This document shows, in pieces, positions 26,107 through 34,123 of a stretch of DNA of 64,000 bases (its first letter is position 1; the number at the start of each line of letters is the position of its first letter). Made by a program: the position numbers and the translations under genes. A model generated the notes under the pieces. It made no database searches. It saw only the letters and a list, made by a program, of their open reading frames with translations, and was not told the origin of the DNA. The stretch lies in the IMG/VR virus record IMGVR_UViG_3300046009_004793, positions 1 to 64,000 of that record; one strand, given 5' to 3'. Source of the DNA: a virus.

Positions 26107-26134
26107 ATTATAAACAAAGATAATTAAAAGTCAA
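26107..26134 (-). promoter_or_regulatory. Sigma70-like promoter upstream of RNase H operon
   Basis: TTGACT at 26134-26129 and TATAAT at 26112-26107 with a 16-nt spacer. It lies in the 73-nt space before RNase H and would drive rnh, the 61-aa gene and gp45 as an early or middle unit. The predicted leader is only about 12 nt but still includes the GAGG. Confidence 0.65.
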
Positions 26135-26457
26135 TAAATATTTACCCATTGCTCACTATTGCCATCGGTTATGTACTTATAAAGTTTTCCTGTTGTTGTA
26201 TCAAACCATTCATCTCCAATGTTTACTTGTAATGGAATTTTTTCGCCCCAATAAAACTGAATTGGGTTTGAACCACCACTTACAAGGCTCCAGCCACCAC
26301 GTTCGCCGTGAGCCGGTGATGTTTCTGTTATGGTTCTATTTGCAATATAAGTTTTGCCTTTATAAAGAACGACATCATTTTTCTGATATGTTATAACCAT
26401 ACCATTAGAATCAGTTGCCCTATATGTGCCTTTAAGATTTAAATTATCGAATGTCAT
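26131..26457 (-). CDS. Carbohydrate-binding-like small virion protein (108 aa)
   Basis: Residues ~28-58 (V-L-Y-K-G-K-T-Y-I-A-N, then G-G-W-S-L-V) follow the pattern of chitin-binding type 3 / CBM5/12 modules, Y-x-G-x-x-Y-x-A...W. The C-terminal end G-D-E-W-F-D-T-T-T-G-K-L-Y-K-Y, then Q-W-V is a motif common in phage fibre proteins. It would bind glycan on host or virion. Oddly placed among replication genes, coupled (ATGA) to the unknown gene upstream and ending right at the rnh promoter. Inference from short motifs only. Confidence 0.6.
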   Translation of the reverse strand: MTFDNLNLKGTYRATDSNGMVITYQKNDVVLYKGKTYIANRTITETSPAHGERGGWSLVSGGSNPIQFYWGEKIPLQVNIGDEWFDTTTGKLYKYITDGNSEQWVNIY

Positions 26458-27581
26458 TTAATTGACCTAAGAATAAGAGTATGTGAATTAATTCTTCCCT
26501 TTGGAGTCGTTTCTTTGGTCTTTATGCTGCTCCAAAGATTATTTATAGCACGAACCCCATCTTTCTTAATAGACTTAATAAATTCATTTGGCTTTCTTAT
26601 TGTTTTCTCTTTTGATTGAACAATATCAAAACCAATAATTGATGATCCTTTTACAGTAATTCCACCATTAGAAGGATCAGTAATAAACATTGAAGCCTTT
26701 TTGGTTTTAACATTATAGGTATAAACAGTAGAAGCACCAATAATTTGTTCTGGAGAAATAGACTCGGCGCCAGTACTTGTATCCTTAACAAGATACTTAA
26801 GTTTTTTGACAATTTGTTCTGGCTTTTTCTTCTTCTTCTTTCTTGGTTTCCTATTCGTCTTCAAAATAGATTGACGCAACTTTAAGTAATCACAAATCAT
26901 CTTATTGAAGTCATAGAACTTTCTTAGTTTTGCTTTGGTAAAATAACTATACCCCTCCATGAGATCTTTATTTTCTCCAAGAAGGCAAAGCCTAAGTTCT
27001 TCTGTTCGTGATTCGAATGTTTGTAGCATAAATTCACAGTGCATTCCACTCGGCTGAACAGATGTAAGCCAATCTTCAATACTGAACTGTTTATAGTTTG
27101 GAACATTTCCACGAAGATATTCCATATACTCATCAATTGCTTCTTCAAGTTCTGATGCTAGTTCACAAGATTGATTTCTAACACGATCACGAACTGAGAT
27201 GGTTTCTTCTGGTTTTTCATCTACTGAGAGAAGTTTGCCGCGCTCAATTAAAGACCTAATTGCATCATCAACTTTTTGCTGAAACATTGGAGGAAGAACA
27301 CAGCCTTTATTTGCTGCTTGGCATTTACCGCCAATCATTCGAAACTCAAATGCATCAGTTCCGGCCTTTTTAATAAACTCCCTATCCTTGATCTTCAGCC
27401 GATCAGCATATTCACAAACTGCTTGCCTATAATCTCTGTCACTATAGCGAACATTATACCAATTTGCTGCAAGAGCAATAGACCATGCTACCTTTTCGAT
27501 ATCATCAAAGTCTTCTTTGGTCCAATTCTTCCAGTTCGGTTCTTTTCCGTAAAAAATGTCTTCGACGTTTTGCTTTATCAT
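26454..27581 (-). CDS. Unknown protein in PLP-methyltransferase cassette (375 aa)
   Basis: No recognised family. W-K-N-W-T-K-E-D-F near 17 and a helical region to ~190 are followed by a Lys-rich linker (R-K-P-R-K-K-K-K-K-K near 245-254) and a C-terminal beta domain. The latter (S-T-V-Y-T-Y-N-V-K-T-K-K-A-S-M-F) resembles a small nucleic-acid-associated fold, but I cannot name it. Start set at ATG 27581, which overlaps the methyltransferase stop as ATGA. The tight coupling suggests it acts with the methyltransferase. Confidence 0.7.
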   Translation of the reverse strand: MIKQNVEDIFYGKEPNWKNWTKEDFDDIEKVAWSIALAANWYNVRYSDRDYRQAVCEYADRLKIKDREFIKKAGTDAFEFRMIGGKCQAANKGCVLPPMFQQKVDDAIRSLIERGKLLSVDEKPEETISVRDRVRNQSCELASELEEAIDEYMEYLRGNVPNYKQFSIEDWLTSVQPSGMHCEFMLQTFESRTEELRLCLLGENKDLMEGYSYFTKAKLRKFYDFNKMICDYLKLRQSILKTNRKPRKKKKKKPEQIVKKLKYLVKDTSTGAESISPEQIIGASTVYTYNVKTKKASMFITDPSNGGITVKGSSIIGFDIVQSKEKTIRKPNEFIKSIKKDGVRAINNLWSSIKTKETTPKGRINSHTLILRSIK

Positions 27582-29155
27582 GGTTTGTAGAATATAAAGA
27601 TCGGTTCGTATTTTACATAAGTACCGTCTACTTTGCAATAGTTTTTACACTTTGGAACACCATTTTCATCCAAACGATTCTGCCCAGGCATAGATTCTAG
27701 AGCCATTTTTAATACGCCCTTATATTCCATACCTAAACTCTCAAGAATAGTTTTTGAATCTTTTTCTAAAGGCAAATACTCATCTGCGATTAATAAATCT
27801 GCAATATTCCATAATAGATATCTGTCATTTTTTAAATACTCAACACAAGTTTCTAAAGTTGGCTTTAAGAAACCATCTCTCCACGATTCATATGTACTAA
27901 ACTTTTTGTAAGACTGCTCTGGATCTTCTGAATATGCCTCTCTATTAAAATAAGGAGGTGAGGTAAAAACCAAATCCAATTTACCCTTGTATTTTTGAAA
28001 ACTTGGATTGTGTTGTATTACTTCTGATCCTTCACAGAAAACTTCATATGTGTTTGTGTGGCTGAAGAATGGATTATTTCTGTACGTTTTCTTGTTAAAA
28101 AAGTCAGCCAATTTACTATATCTTGACCCCTCCGATAAATGATTATCGGTGTTAGGATCAGTACCAATATAGTGCAAAACACGATCATCCCTAACAGCCA
28201 TAGCACCCAAAATCCTACCTCCCCAACCACTCGAAGGATCATAAATGTGTAACGTTTCATTTGTTTTGACATGATTTGTAAATCTTTCATAAAGATACTT
28301 TGCGGTTAATGGAGGGAAGTTAACTGCGACTTGAATATAGCCAATACGAAATGAGGCAAATCCAGCAGGAAAAACTTTTTCTCCTTTTTTGTAAATACGA
28401 ATTGAATACACTCTGTCGTCTTTTAAATTTTCCGAATCAAATGTGGAATAGTGCCTATATGACATTTTTGGTTTCCATGTTTGAAACTGATCTTTTGTGA
28501 TCTGTAATATGTCACTCTGTTGTATTTGAAAATAACCACTATTCAATCCTTCACGGACTTTAACTTCCTCCAGCATAAAATCATATCCTTCAAAGATTGA
28601 AGGATTGCTAAAGAATGCATCCAACCACTCTTCACCAGTTTCAACATCTACAATTGCATATTTGGTGCTATGCTTTATGGCAGATAGTGCATGGCGATAA
28701 AAAGAGTCGCGGCGAAGATGCCGCATAGCACCACGGACAACACGATCTTGTAAAGTGTCATCCGCGAACAAGTCATAAATTGAATATCCATTATCTTTCT
28801 CCGTATAGTTAATTCTAGTTTTCATCATATTTGAAAACCATTGATCCGCCTCTCCACCAATTCTTGCTTTATTGATGATAACATCATCTATAGTTCCATC
28901 AGAATTCAATTGATCGGTGTGCGTAAACTGATTAACAGGATAATTAGTCATCTTGTTAAATTGATCAATTATATCTGATTCATTTTTACCAGTTCGTGGT
29001 GGGCAGCCATAAGTATCCCATGAATGTAATATTTCCTTACGCATGTCTTTAACCCAATCAGTAAACTCTGTTGGTGTCATGCTAAGTAATTCTTCAAAGA
29101 GCACATTTACTTTTGAATTAATTACATATTCATTTCGTTCATAAAACTCGTTCAT
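27578..29155 (-). CDS. Putative DNA (N4/N6) methyltransferase with long N-terminal region
   Basis: Motif I D-P-S-S-G-W-G-G-R near 305-313 and catalytic motif IV T-S-P-P-Y-F near 396-401 match amino-methyltransferases of the N6-adenine/N4-cytosine type. Motif order I then IV fits the gamma or zeta permutation class. The first ~270 residues have no motif I know and make the protein (525 aa) much longer than solitary phage Dam-type enzymes. They may be a target-recognition or second catalytic domain. It is flanked by ATGA overlaps on both sides, upstream with a PLP enzyme. Start chosen at ATG 29155. Confidence 0.75.
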   Translation of the reverse strand: MNEFYERNEYVINSKVNVLFEELLSMTPTEFTDWVKDMRKEILHSWDTYGCPPRTGKNESDIIDQFNKMTNYPVNQFTHTDQLNSDGTIDDVIINKARIGGEADQWFSNMMKTRINYTEKDNGYSIYDLFADDTLQDRVVRGAMRHLRRDSFYRHALSAIKHSTKYAIVDVETGEEWLDAFFSNPSIFEGYDFMLEEVKVREGLNSGYFQIQQSDILQITKDQFQTWKPKMSYRHYSTFDSENLKDDRVYSIRIYKKGEKVFPAGFASFRIGYIQVAVNFPPLTAKYLYERFTNHVKTNETLHIYDPSSGWGGRILGAMAVRDDRVLHYIGTDPNTDNHLSEGSRYSKLADFFNKKTYRNNPFFSHTNTYEVFCEGSEVIQHNPSFQKYKGKLDLVFTSPPYFNREAYSEDPEQSYKKFSTYESWRDGFLKPTLETCVEYLKNDRYLLWNIADLLIADEYLPLEKDSKTILESLGMEYKGVLKMALESMPGQNRLDENGVPKCKNYCKVDGTYVKYEPIFIFYKP

Positions 29156-29925
29156 GCGCCCACATTCCAAAACAGTGTAGTTTTATTTAAATTTGTGTTT
29201 TTATGTTTCATTATAAATTCCCATGCCTTTGCATCATATGTTGGTGCAGATGGAAATGGTGGTAAAATGTTTGTTGGTTTATTAAATGGTATATTGCAAT
29301 TATAAACCTTTGCTCTACCGTAGTTTCCTTTATGCCCAACACTTACCACATTAAAGTTTGCAGTTGGCCACGCAAGTTGTAGTCCTCTGGTTAGAGTCCC
29401 GCTAGATCCAACACTCCAAACTTCATCTGGAATCATGCCAATATTATAACGAGCAACTTTAACAATACAAGCCAAAACGTCAACATGATCTCCACCAATA
29501 GGAATTAAAACTCTATTAATAGGATCTTCTTTCACATAATCTTTTGCTCTTTTTTCTGTAACACTCAGCATTCCATTAGGAACCCACCGCATATCGGCAC
29601 CAGAAGCAATTGCTTCCTGTTGATAAGGATGTAATTTATTCATATCTCGTTGAGCCATAAAAATTACTGCCTTTTTTCCATATCTTGCGGCTGCTTTTGC
29701 AAAACTAATTTGTGCATAACCAGTTGCAGGGGAACTACCATAAACGAATTCTTTGTATGGCCAAGTTTTTATCATATAATCAATAAAACGCAGTTTGGAA
29801 CCACCCCCTAGAAGATCATCACGCACAACAAAAATATTATTGTGTTCAGTAATAATAGGAAGTGGGTTTGGATCTTCCCATTCTTCTACAATTTTTAAAA
29901 AATCTTCTGGTGTTGATAATATCAT
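29152..29925 (-). CDS. PLP-dependent fold-type II enzyme (ACC deaminase/desulfhydrase-like)
   Basis: R-D-D-L-L-G-G-G-S-K-L-R at 35-46 is the PLP-lysine region (K44), as in the R-D-D-L-x-G-G-N-K-x-R of ACC deaminases and D-cysteine desulfhydrases. V-G-S-S-G-T-L-T near 175 is the phosphate-binding loop. At 257 aa it is shorter than cellular members (~330). Such enzymes act on amino acids, and a metabolic role is possible. The neighbour is a DNA methyltransferase, and PLP enzymes take part in thymine hypermodification in other phages, so a DNA-modification role is worth testing. Coupled by ATGA to gp46 and to the methyltransferase. Confidence 0.8.
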   Translation of the reverse strand: MILSTPEDFLKIVEEWEDPNPLPIITEHNNIFVVRDDLLGGGSKLRFIDYMIKTWPYKEFVYGSSPATGYAQISFAKAAARYGKKAVIFMAQRDMNKLHPYQQEAIASGADMRWVPNGMLSVTEKRAKDYVKEDPINRVLIPIGGDHVDVLACIVKVARYNIGMIPDEVWSVGSSGTLTRGLQLAWPTANFNVVSVGHKGNYGRAKVYNCNIPFNKPTNILPPFPSAPTYDAKAWEFIMKHKNTNLNKTTLFWNVGA

Positions 29926-31643
29926 ACAAAGTTAAGTTTACTAAAATTTTTCTTCTTTTCAAGAGTAATAATAGTAGAGAACTTATCTGCCAAAGAATCT
30001 GCTCTATGTGAAATTACAAATATATTTGTTTTTGAATCAAGACCAGTCAATAGTTTCATAAATTCTTCTGCGCCAACAGAATCAAGAGAAGAATCAAATA
30101 CTTCATCTAGAATAAGCAAATTACAATTTGCACTATTCTTTACACGCGCTACTTCACGCCATGCCAATAGCAGAGACAAATCAATACGCATTTTTTCACC
30201 TTCGCTAAAACTCATGTAACTAAATGTGTCTCGGTTTCTGCTTTTAATAGTTTCGTTAAACTCTTCATCTAAATTAAATTGGGCAAAGAAATCCATAGCA
30301 GTTAAGAATTTATTCACCGTCTTGTTGATAATTGGTAAATAGTTTTTAATTATTTTTCCTTTAATACCAGAATCGCGTAATAAAATAGAACCAATTTCCA
30401 TACAACGAAGATTCTCTTGTAATTTAATTCGTTCTTCTTTAATTTTTTCTATTTTGTTTTCAAGTTGTTCTAAATCTTTTGTTTCCGCATCAATTTCAAT
30501 ATTATCACCGGAAGACTGCTCTAGTTCTTTAGTTAAAGACTTTAAATTACTCATTAAATTATCATGAGAGATATTTAATTGGGCAATAGAAAGTTTATAA
30601 TCTCCAATTTCATTTTGAATTTTTTCAAAAATTTCTAACTGGTTTTCGGATTCCGTTAATTTATTTTCAATTTCATTAACTGCTTTTGTGTATTCTTCAA
30701 TTTTTGTTGTCTTAGAACTAGTTTGTTCTTTCTTAAACTCATCAGTAATTTTTTGTTTACACACAGGACAATTATCATTGTCATGATAAAATTCAATTTC
30801 TTTATTGCAATTATCATGATTTTGTTGAATTTGAGTTTTAAGTTTTTCTAAAGTCTTTATTGAGTTTTCTATTTTAACTTTTGCCTTAATATCAAAAGAA
30901 ATAGAAGACAGTTTTAATTCTTGTTCTTTCTTTTTAACAACTATTGTTTCTATTGAAGAATTTAGTTCCTTTATTTTTTCTTTAATTTTGTCTTGTGATT
31001 CATTGCTTCTGTTCTTTAGACTTTGAATGAACTTTTTCTTTAGTTGTAATTTTTCGCTCTGAAGATTTAATTCTGAATCACAACCCTGCAAAATTGCCTT
31101 AGTTTCTGTTATTCTAGATTTCAACAAACTATTCATTGTTGTAAAAACATTAATATCAAGAATATCTTCAATTACTGCTCTCCTGTCAGCAGCAGGAAGT
31201 TGCATGAATGGAACAAAAGAAGAACTTCCAAGTATTACTACTTGTGTAAATGACTTGTAATTCATTCGAATGATCTGTTCTTCAAAGTATTGTTGATAAT
31301 CTTTATTTTTGGCGTCTTGATTCAACAAATCGCCATTTTTAAATATTTCAAAAATTTTTGGAGAAAGACCTCGACGGATCAGATATTTATCTGACCCTAT
31401 TTCAAAATCCAATTCAACCAAACAATCTTTTTTGTTAATGGTATTGACTAGTTGTGGTATGTTTATTTTTCTAAATGGTTTACCAAACAAAGCAAAGGTT
31501 ATAGAATCCAAAAAGGCAAATGATTTACCATTTCCGTTAGAACCAGATACTAATGTATTTTTTCTAGAATCTAAATGAAGTTCAGTAAATGTGTTCCCAA
31601 ATGATCCAAAATTTTTAAAACGAATCTTTTTGAATATGATCAT
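29922..31643 (-). CDS. gp46: Recombination nuclease subunit gp46 (Rad50-like)
   Basis: SMC/Rad50-type ATPase, partner of gp47 in end resection and recombination-dependent replication. Walker A G-S-N-G-N-G-K-S at 34-41, zinc hook C-P-V-C at about 291-294 between two long Lys/Glu/Leu coiled coils, ABC signature F-S-E-G-E-K near 478 and Walker B L-L-I-L-D-E-V-F near 505. 573 aa, T4 560. Start overlaps the gp47 stop (ATGA). The coiled coils explain its extreme AT bias. Confidence 0.95.
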   Translation of the reverse strand: MIIFKKIRFKNFGSFGNTFTELHLDSRKNTLVSGSNGNGKSFAFLDSITFALFGKPFRKINIPQLVNTINKKDCLVELDFEIGSDKYLIRRGLSPKIFEIFKNGDLLNQDAKNKDYQQYFEEQIIRMNYKSFTQVVILGSSSFVPFMQLPAADRRAVIEDILDINVFTTMNSLLKSRITETKAILQGCDSELNLQSEKLQLKKKFIQSLKNRSNESQDKIKEKIKELNSSIETIVVKKKEQELKLSSISFDIKAKVKIENSIKTLEKLKTQIQQNHDNCNKEIEFYHDNDNCPVCKQKITDEFKKEQTSSKTTKIEEYTKAVNEIENKLTESENQLEIFEKIQNEIGDYKLSIAQLNISHDNLMSNLKSLTKELEQSSGDNIEIDAETKDLEQLENKIEKIKEERIKLQENLRCMEIGSILLRDSGIKGKIIKNYLPIINKTVNKFLTAMDFFAQFNLDEEFNETIKSRNRDTFSYMSFSEGEKMRIDLSLLLAWREVARVKNSANCNLLILDEVFDSSLDSVGAEEFMKLLTGLDSKTNIFVISHRADSLADKFSTIITLEKKKNFSKLNFV

Positions 31644-32686
31644 ACAGAAAGACTTTCAATATAAAGTTCATGAATTAGAGATTTAATTTTACCTTTATCT
31701 TCTGTTATTTCAAGTTTATCAATCTCTTCATTAATGATACTCATAGTGTCCTGAGCAACATCAACCGTGTCTGAGGATGTCTCTATCGCCTCTTCAACGA
31801 TGTTTAAATTTATAACACCACCATGCACCATTCTATCTACCCATTGATCAAACTTAACGGCATTTGTTTTCTTTGAAACAAGAACCTTCACATAAGAATT
31901 CTTATAGTAAGAAAAATCATCACCTAGTGGATCATTAGATAAGTTAGAATCATCATAAACAATGATATGATACATTCGCTCTGGGTTTTCAATGAATTCT
32001 AGTTCTCTAGTATCAGTATCAAACACATGAAACCCTTTAGTTAGTCTGGCATCAGAAAAAGTAATTTGATATTGAGTTCCTAGATAATGAACATTTTTCT
32101 TGGAATTCTTCCCGTGAAAATGCCCAGATAAAACCATATCGTAGCAGGACAAAATAGAATCATCCATTCCGCCTTCAAAATTTATACCTTGTATTACTTC
32201 ATATCCATTTAATTCAAAATGCCCGCAAATTATAGATGCAGGACAAGATTTAATAAATTTATGAAATATTTGTTCATTTTCTTTATTGATCCACGGGACT
32301 AATGCTATTTTTAATCCACCAAATTCCATAATAGTTGGTTCTTCATATAGATGAAGATATTTGTATTTGTTATGAAACAGTTCGCGGATAGAGTTTACAT
32401 GATTTGTATTTTTGTAAAAAGTATCGTGATTGCCTAAAATACAATGAAGTTCTACATTATTATTTTCAAACCACTCAATGAATCGTTTTCTAACTTCGGC
32501 TAATGTTTGAAAATTTACAAACTTCCGACGATCCATAAGGTCACCCAAATGGAGTACTTTTGTAATATTATTTTGTTTGCAATAAGGAAAGAATTGTTTC
32601 TCAAAAAATGACATAAAGTACTCTAGAAACAATGGTGAATCATTTCGAGCACCAAAATGAGTGTCATTTATAATCGCTATTTTCAT
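31640..32686 (-). CDS. gp47: Recombination nuclease subunit gp47 (Mre11-like)
   Basis: Metallophosphoesterase nuclease. All five phosphodiesterase motifs are present: D8-T-H10, G-D-L-M-D at 48-52, G-N-H-D at 85-88, G-H-F near 155 and S-G-H-F-H-G-K near 188. 348 aa, T4 339. It forms the gp46-gp47 complex with the next gene. The start overlaps the gp55 stop (ATGA), so late sigma and resection nuclease are translated together. Confidence 0.95.
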   Translation of the reverse strand: MKIAIINDTHFGARNDSPLFLEYFMSFFEKQFFPYCKQNNITKVLHLGDLMDRRKFVNFQTLAEVRKRFIEWFENNNVELHCILGNHDTFYKNTNHVNSIRELFHNKYKYLHLYEEPTIMEFGGLKIALVPWINKENEQIFHKFIKSCPASIICGHFELNGYEVIQGINFEGGMDDSILSCYDMVLSGHFHGKNSKKNVHYLGTQYQITFSDARLTKGFHVFDTDTRELEFIENPERMYHIIVYDDSNLSNDPLGDDFSYYKNSYVKVLVSKKTNAVKFDQWVDRMVHGGVINLNIVEEAIETSSDTVDVAQDTMSIINEEIDKLEITEDKGKIKSLIHELYIESLSV

Positions 32687-33243
32687 TTTCGCTTTTTCTT
32701 TTTCTTTTTAGGTTCAAACTTCTTTATATCATTTTCTGATATTTGAAAATGTTCTGTTAATGCCTCTTGTACAGTATCTTTTTCAAAATAATTTTCTTTG
32801 AACCATTTATGAAATGAACCATCATCCATTAATTCTGTCATCTTTAATTTAATATAAGCCTGTTTTTTTTCTTTTTCTATTCGTCTTAAAAAAGCATAAT
32901 ATATGATTTGTGTAAAATACGAAAATGGATTTTTTGATTTTTCTGGATTGAAATTATGTGCATACATTAGGCAATTTTCAATACCATCAGATATCATTTC
33001 TTCTTTATAAGGGTAATTTACAAAGTTGCCTTTTCTTGCAAGATGTTCGGCAATGTTCATAAAACACATTCCTATGTACTCAGTTACCGGAGGACGTTTT
33101 TCGTCGGAGTTTTCTGCCTCCTCGCATAGTTGCTTCCATACAACCATTTCATTGTAGAACAACTTATTGTCTATGTAATGATCTTTTGTTTCTTCTATTA
33201 CTATAGACTCTTCTTTTTTCTTCTTCTTTTTCTTTTTAGCCAT
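32683..33243 (-). CDS. gp55: Late-transcription sigma factor gp55
   Basis: Small sigma70-region-2 protein that directs host RNA polymerase to TATAAATA late promoters. E-Y-I-G-M-C-F-M-N-I-A-E-H-L-A-R-K, K-E-E-M-I-S-D-G-I-E-N-C and N-P-F-S-Y-F-T-Q match the T4 gp55 core. Unusual: the N-terminus has eight lysines in a row (residues 3-10) and the C-terminus another run of six (K-K-K-K-K-K-R-K). The T4 clamp-binding tail of the type S-L-D-F-L is not visible. Shine-Dalgarno GGAG lies before ATG 33243. Coupled to gp47. Confidence 0.92.
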   Translation of the reverse strand: MAKKKKKKKKEESIVIEETKDHYIDNKLFYNEMVVWKQLCEEAENSDEKRPPVTEYIGMCFMNIAEHLARKGNFVNYPYKEEMISDGIENCLMYAHNFNPEKSKNPFSYFTQIIYYAFLRRIEKEKKQAYIKLKMTELMDDGSFHKWFKENYFEKDTVQEALTEHFQISENDIKKFEPKKKKKKRK

Positions 33244-33264
33244 TATGAAAACTCCTACGGAGAT

Positions 33265-33290
33265 ATTATATACAATTCAAAATAAAATCA
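33265..33290 (-). promoter_or_regulatory. Possible sigma70-like promoter before gp55
   Basis: TATAAT at 33270-33265 lies about 22 nt before the gp55 ATG, with a TTGATT-like -35 near 33291-33286 at 15-nt spacing, shorter than ideal. The -35 falls in the 3' arm of the upstream terminator hairpin. Plausible but weak. Confidence 0.35.
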
Positions 33291-33315
33291 AGAAAAATCA
33301 CTTGATTTCTCTTGA
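33284..33315 (-). terminator. Rho-independent terminator after Sm-like gene
   Basis: A 13-bp stem (minus strand TCAAGAGAAATCA with TGATTTTTCTTGA, one G-U pair) with a two-base turn that would open to a small loop, followed by TTTTATTTT. It lies in the 139-nt gap between the Sm-like gene and gp55. Nothing else is seen in the rest of that gap apart from the promoter candidate. Confidence 0.7.
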
Positions 33316-33382
33316 CAGAATCATTACACTTTCTGTGTCAGGTATGGGAAAAGGACTATAGTAATAATATAGTATATAAGTA

Positions 33383-34123
33383 TTACTTATACTCATCTGA
33401 ATCCGGATCAGGATTCCAATCAGTCCATTTATTTCCAAAATCTTTTCTTTCGGTTTCGTCCCCAGTGAATTTTTGATCATTAATAGATTCACGCTTATTT
33501 TTTCTTTTTCTTTTGTTCTTATTAGGACCTAAACCAAAGTAATCAATCATATCCATAATTTCTCTTGGATCGATCATTCCTTCATTAATCATATGTGCCA
33601 ATACTTGAGGTGGAAATACCATACTCATATGAACTATTTGTTCTTGAGATGGTTTATTTTTTGATCTTCGTTTTTTTGGTTTTTCTTGTTCTTCTTCTAA
33701 TTCTTTGAAGATGGAATCAAACATGTCTGAAATCATTTCTTCATAATCTGCAACAGATTTTTCATGTTTGTTATTCATTTTGGGTGGAGTAGGAGATTCA
33801 TTAGTAAATTCTTGTAATGATTTACTCTCGTAACCAATTTCTTGTCTTGCTTTTTCAATTAAATAATATTGAACTACGTCTTGTGTTGGTTCTAGTGTAG
33901 TAGCAACAAAGTCCACTGGTATTGTTGTCTTGTGTTCATTTCCAAAGGCTAACCAGTTCTTTAAAATTATGCCTTCTTTTGGCATACCATACTGATCCGG
34001 TAACATGACAGACTTAAAAACCATAGGACGGTTTAATGTCATTTTTCCATTTTCATTTTCAGCCACCTCAGCAATCAGTTCTTCTCCACTTCTGAGTTTG
34101 ATTACTTTATAGATTTCTGACAT
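33383..34123 (-). CDS. Sm/LSm-like small-domain protein (246 aa)
   Basis: N-terminal ~85 residues (K-V-I-K-L-R-S-G-E-E-L-I-A-E-V, then L-K-N-W-L-A-F) have the look of an LSm-type beta barrel, as I recall for a conserved cyanophage protein found near uvsW. The rest is low-complexity and charged, with K-K-R-R-S-K-N-K, then V-H-M-S-M-V-F-P-P and a basic stretch near 205-215. Possible RNA-binding regulator. AGGAG is placed 6 nt before the ATG. No catalytic motif. Confidence 0.65.
   Translation of the reverse strand: MSEIYKVIKLRSGEELIAEVAENENGKMTLNRPMVFKSVMLPDQYGMPKEGIILKNWLAFGNEHKTTIPVDFVATTLEPTQDVVQYYLIEKARQEIGYESKSLQEFTNESPTPPKMNNKHEKSVADYEEMISDMFDSIFKELEEEQEKPKKRRSKNKPSQEQIVHMSMVFPPQVLAHMINEGMIDPREIMDMIDYFGLGPNKNKRKRKNKRESINDQKFTGDETERKDFGNKWTDWNPDPDSDEYK

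Noticed and set aside
33298-33492. Minus-strand 64-codon frame near gp55
   Set aside because: Mostly overlaps the Sm-like gene in another frame and runs through the terminator hairpin; no ribosome site.
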